Shown here: piece after piece, positions 63,516-64,000 of the stretch | Layout of the letters: each line of letters starts with the position of its first letter | Position numbering within the stretch: the first letter of the stretch is position 1 | Assembly: GCA_026874595.1 (NCBI GenBank) | Contig: CM049322.1 | Span: forward strand, 44,890,840 to 44,954,839 | Length of the DNA: 64,000 bases | Source: Sipunculus nudus | Lineage: Eukaryota > Annelida > Sipuncula > Golfingiida > Sipunculidae | Reading direction: 5' to 3' | Notes under the pieces: model-generated | Databases searched by the model: none | Told to the model about the DNA's origin: nothing | Seen by the model: only the letters and a program-made list of their open reading frames with translations | Program-made: the position numbers and the translations under genes

Positions 63516-63862
63516 CTAAAAGTATAATGTACTTGTTTAACAAAGTGAACACAAAGGTTAATTGATTTATATTCACAGATAGGTGTGTATAATTTGATTC
63601 AATTAAATATTTAAAAAAAAAAATATAATAAATTCTGCAAGAGTAATTATGCTCTTGAGTAAACAGAGTAAATCTGAAATGTTACATGCAGAGAGCCTAT
63701 GGATTATGATCCGAGCAATTATTCAACTTGTTAAAAACTATTTTCAGTGTATAAATACAGGGAAATGTCATTTATAGGTGAGCGGGTCTCGGTCCAACAG
63801 ACCGTGAGCTATACCTATTTAAAATCAATTTTGTATGGAAGTCTTATCTTTCTTTTGCATGA

Positions 63863-64000
63863 AAGTCCTATCTTTAATGATTGCTTCTGAACATGTCAAT
63901 GTTCTCAAGGATGTGTCAAGCATAATTGCATAAACTGGTTGTAATACATCAGACCTTTTCCGCCAGTAAGCGCATTGTGTCGTATACTGATTTCGGGACT
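63863..64000. other. Right edge, no feature seen
   Basis: Unique sequence right of the tandem duplication; presumably intron of the unidentified minus-strand gene. Confidence 0.4.

Larger units (their letters stand above)
62793..63862. repeat. 535-bp tandem duplication (two units)
   Basis: Unit 1 is about 62793-63327 and unit 2 about 63328-63862, roughly 93 percent identical by eye. Each holds a minus-strand terminal exon copy, the adjoining intron, and a hairpin CGGTC CAACA GACCG (near 63253 and 63792). Breakpoints are approximate. Confidence 0.85.

Overview
This is a eukaryotic, animal-type nuclear window: AT-rich, intron-containing, crowded with dinucleotide microsatellites, short inverted-repeat transposons and tandem-repeat-bearing mobile elements. 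The style of the repeats (GGACGG-type tracts beside hairpin ends, and a MITE family with ACTGTGGTTGCC ends) recalls marine molluscs. I infer a mollusc or another lophotrochozoan with moderate confidence; nothing here fixes the species.

The only complete protein-coding gene I can build is on the minus strand, from a start codon at 57940 to a stop at 20646. Eighteen exons joined at GT-AG junctions give one uninterrupted frame of 3045 nt (1014 residues). The order and content of the product match the CCDC191 (KIAA1407) family: an N-terminal conserved block, a long Lys/Glu/Arg coiled coil, two clusters of F/W-x-x-W repeats like the centrin-binding repeats of Sfi1, a Gln-rich coiled coil between them, and a short conserved C-terminal tail.

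Layout. 1-20645: 3' flank of the gene and intergenic DNA, with no convincing exon; it holds many (TA)n tracts, one duplicated GC-richer block (2187-2760 and 3813-4378), and four other GC-rich islands that look like conserved non-coding elements. 20646-57940: the CCDC191-like gene. Most of its long introns contain recognisable mobile DNA: at least six tandem-repeat elements of Helentron/HINE-like build, two copies of a 1.4-kb TA-flanked inverted-repeat transposon, several MITEs, tRNA-derived SINEs, and nested insertions. 57941-58150: probable promoter with CCAAT boxes. 58150-62790: AT-rich spacer with MITEs and microsatellites. 62793-63862: a 535-bp tandem duplication carrying the terminal coding exon of a second minus-strand gene, whose body lies beyond the right edge; the left copy of that exon is frameshifted.

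The most informative observations are a paralogous empty site that dates and delimits the 1.4-kb transposon, a set of sequence-unrelated elements that share one terminal architecture and all point the same way inside the gene, and an alternating 148/131-bp register of a 12-bp palindrome in one of them. All family assignments come from reading the sequence by eye; no database search was run.
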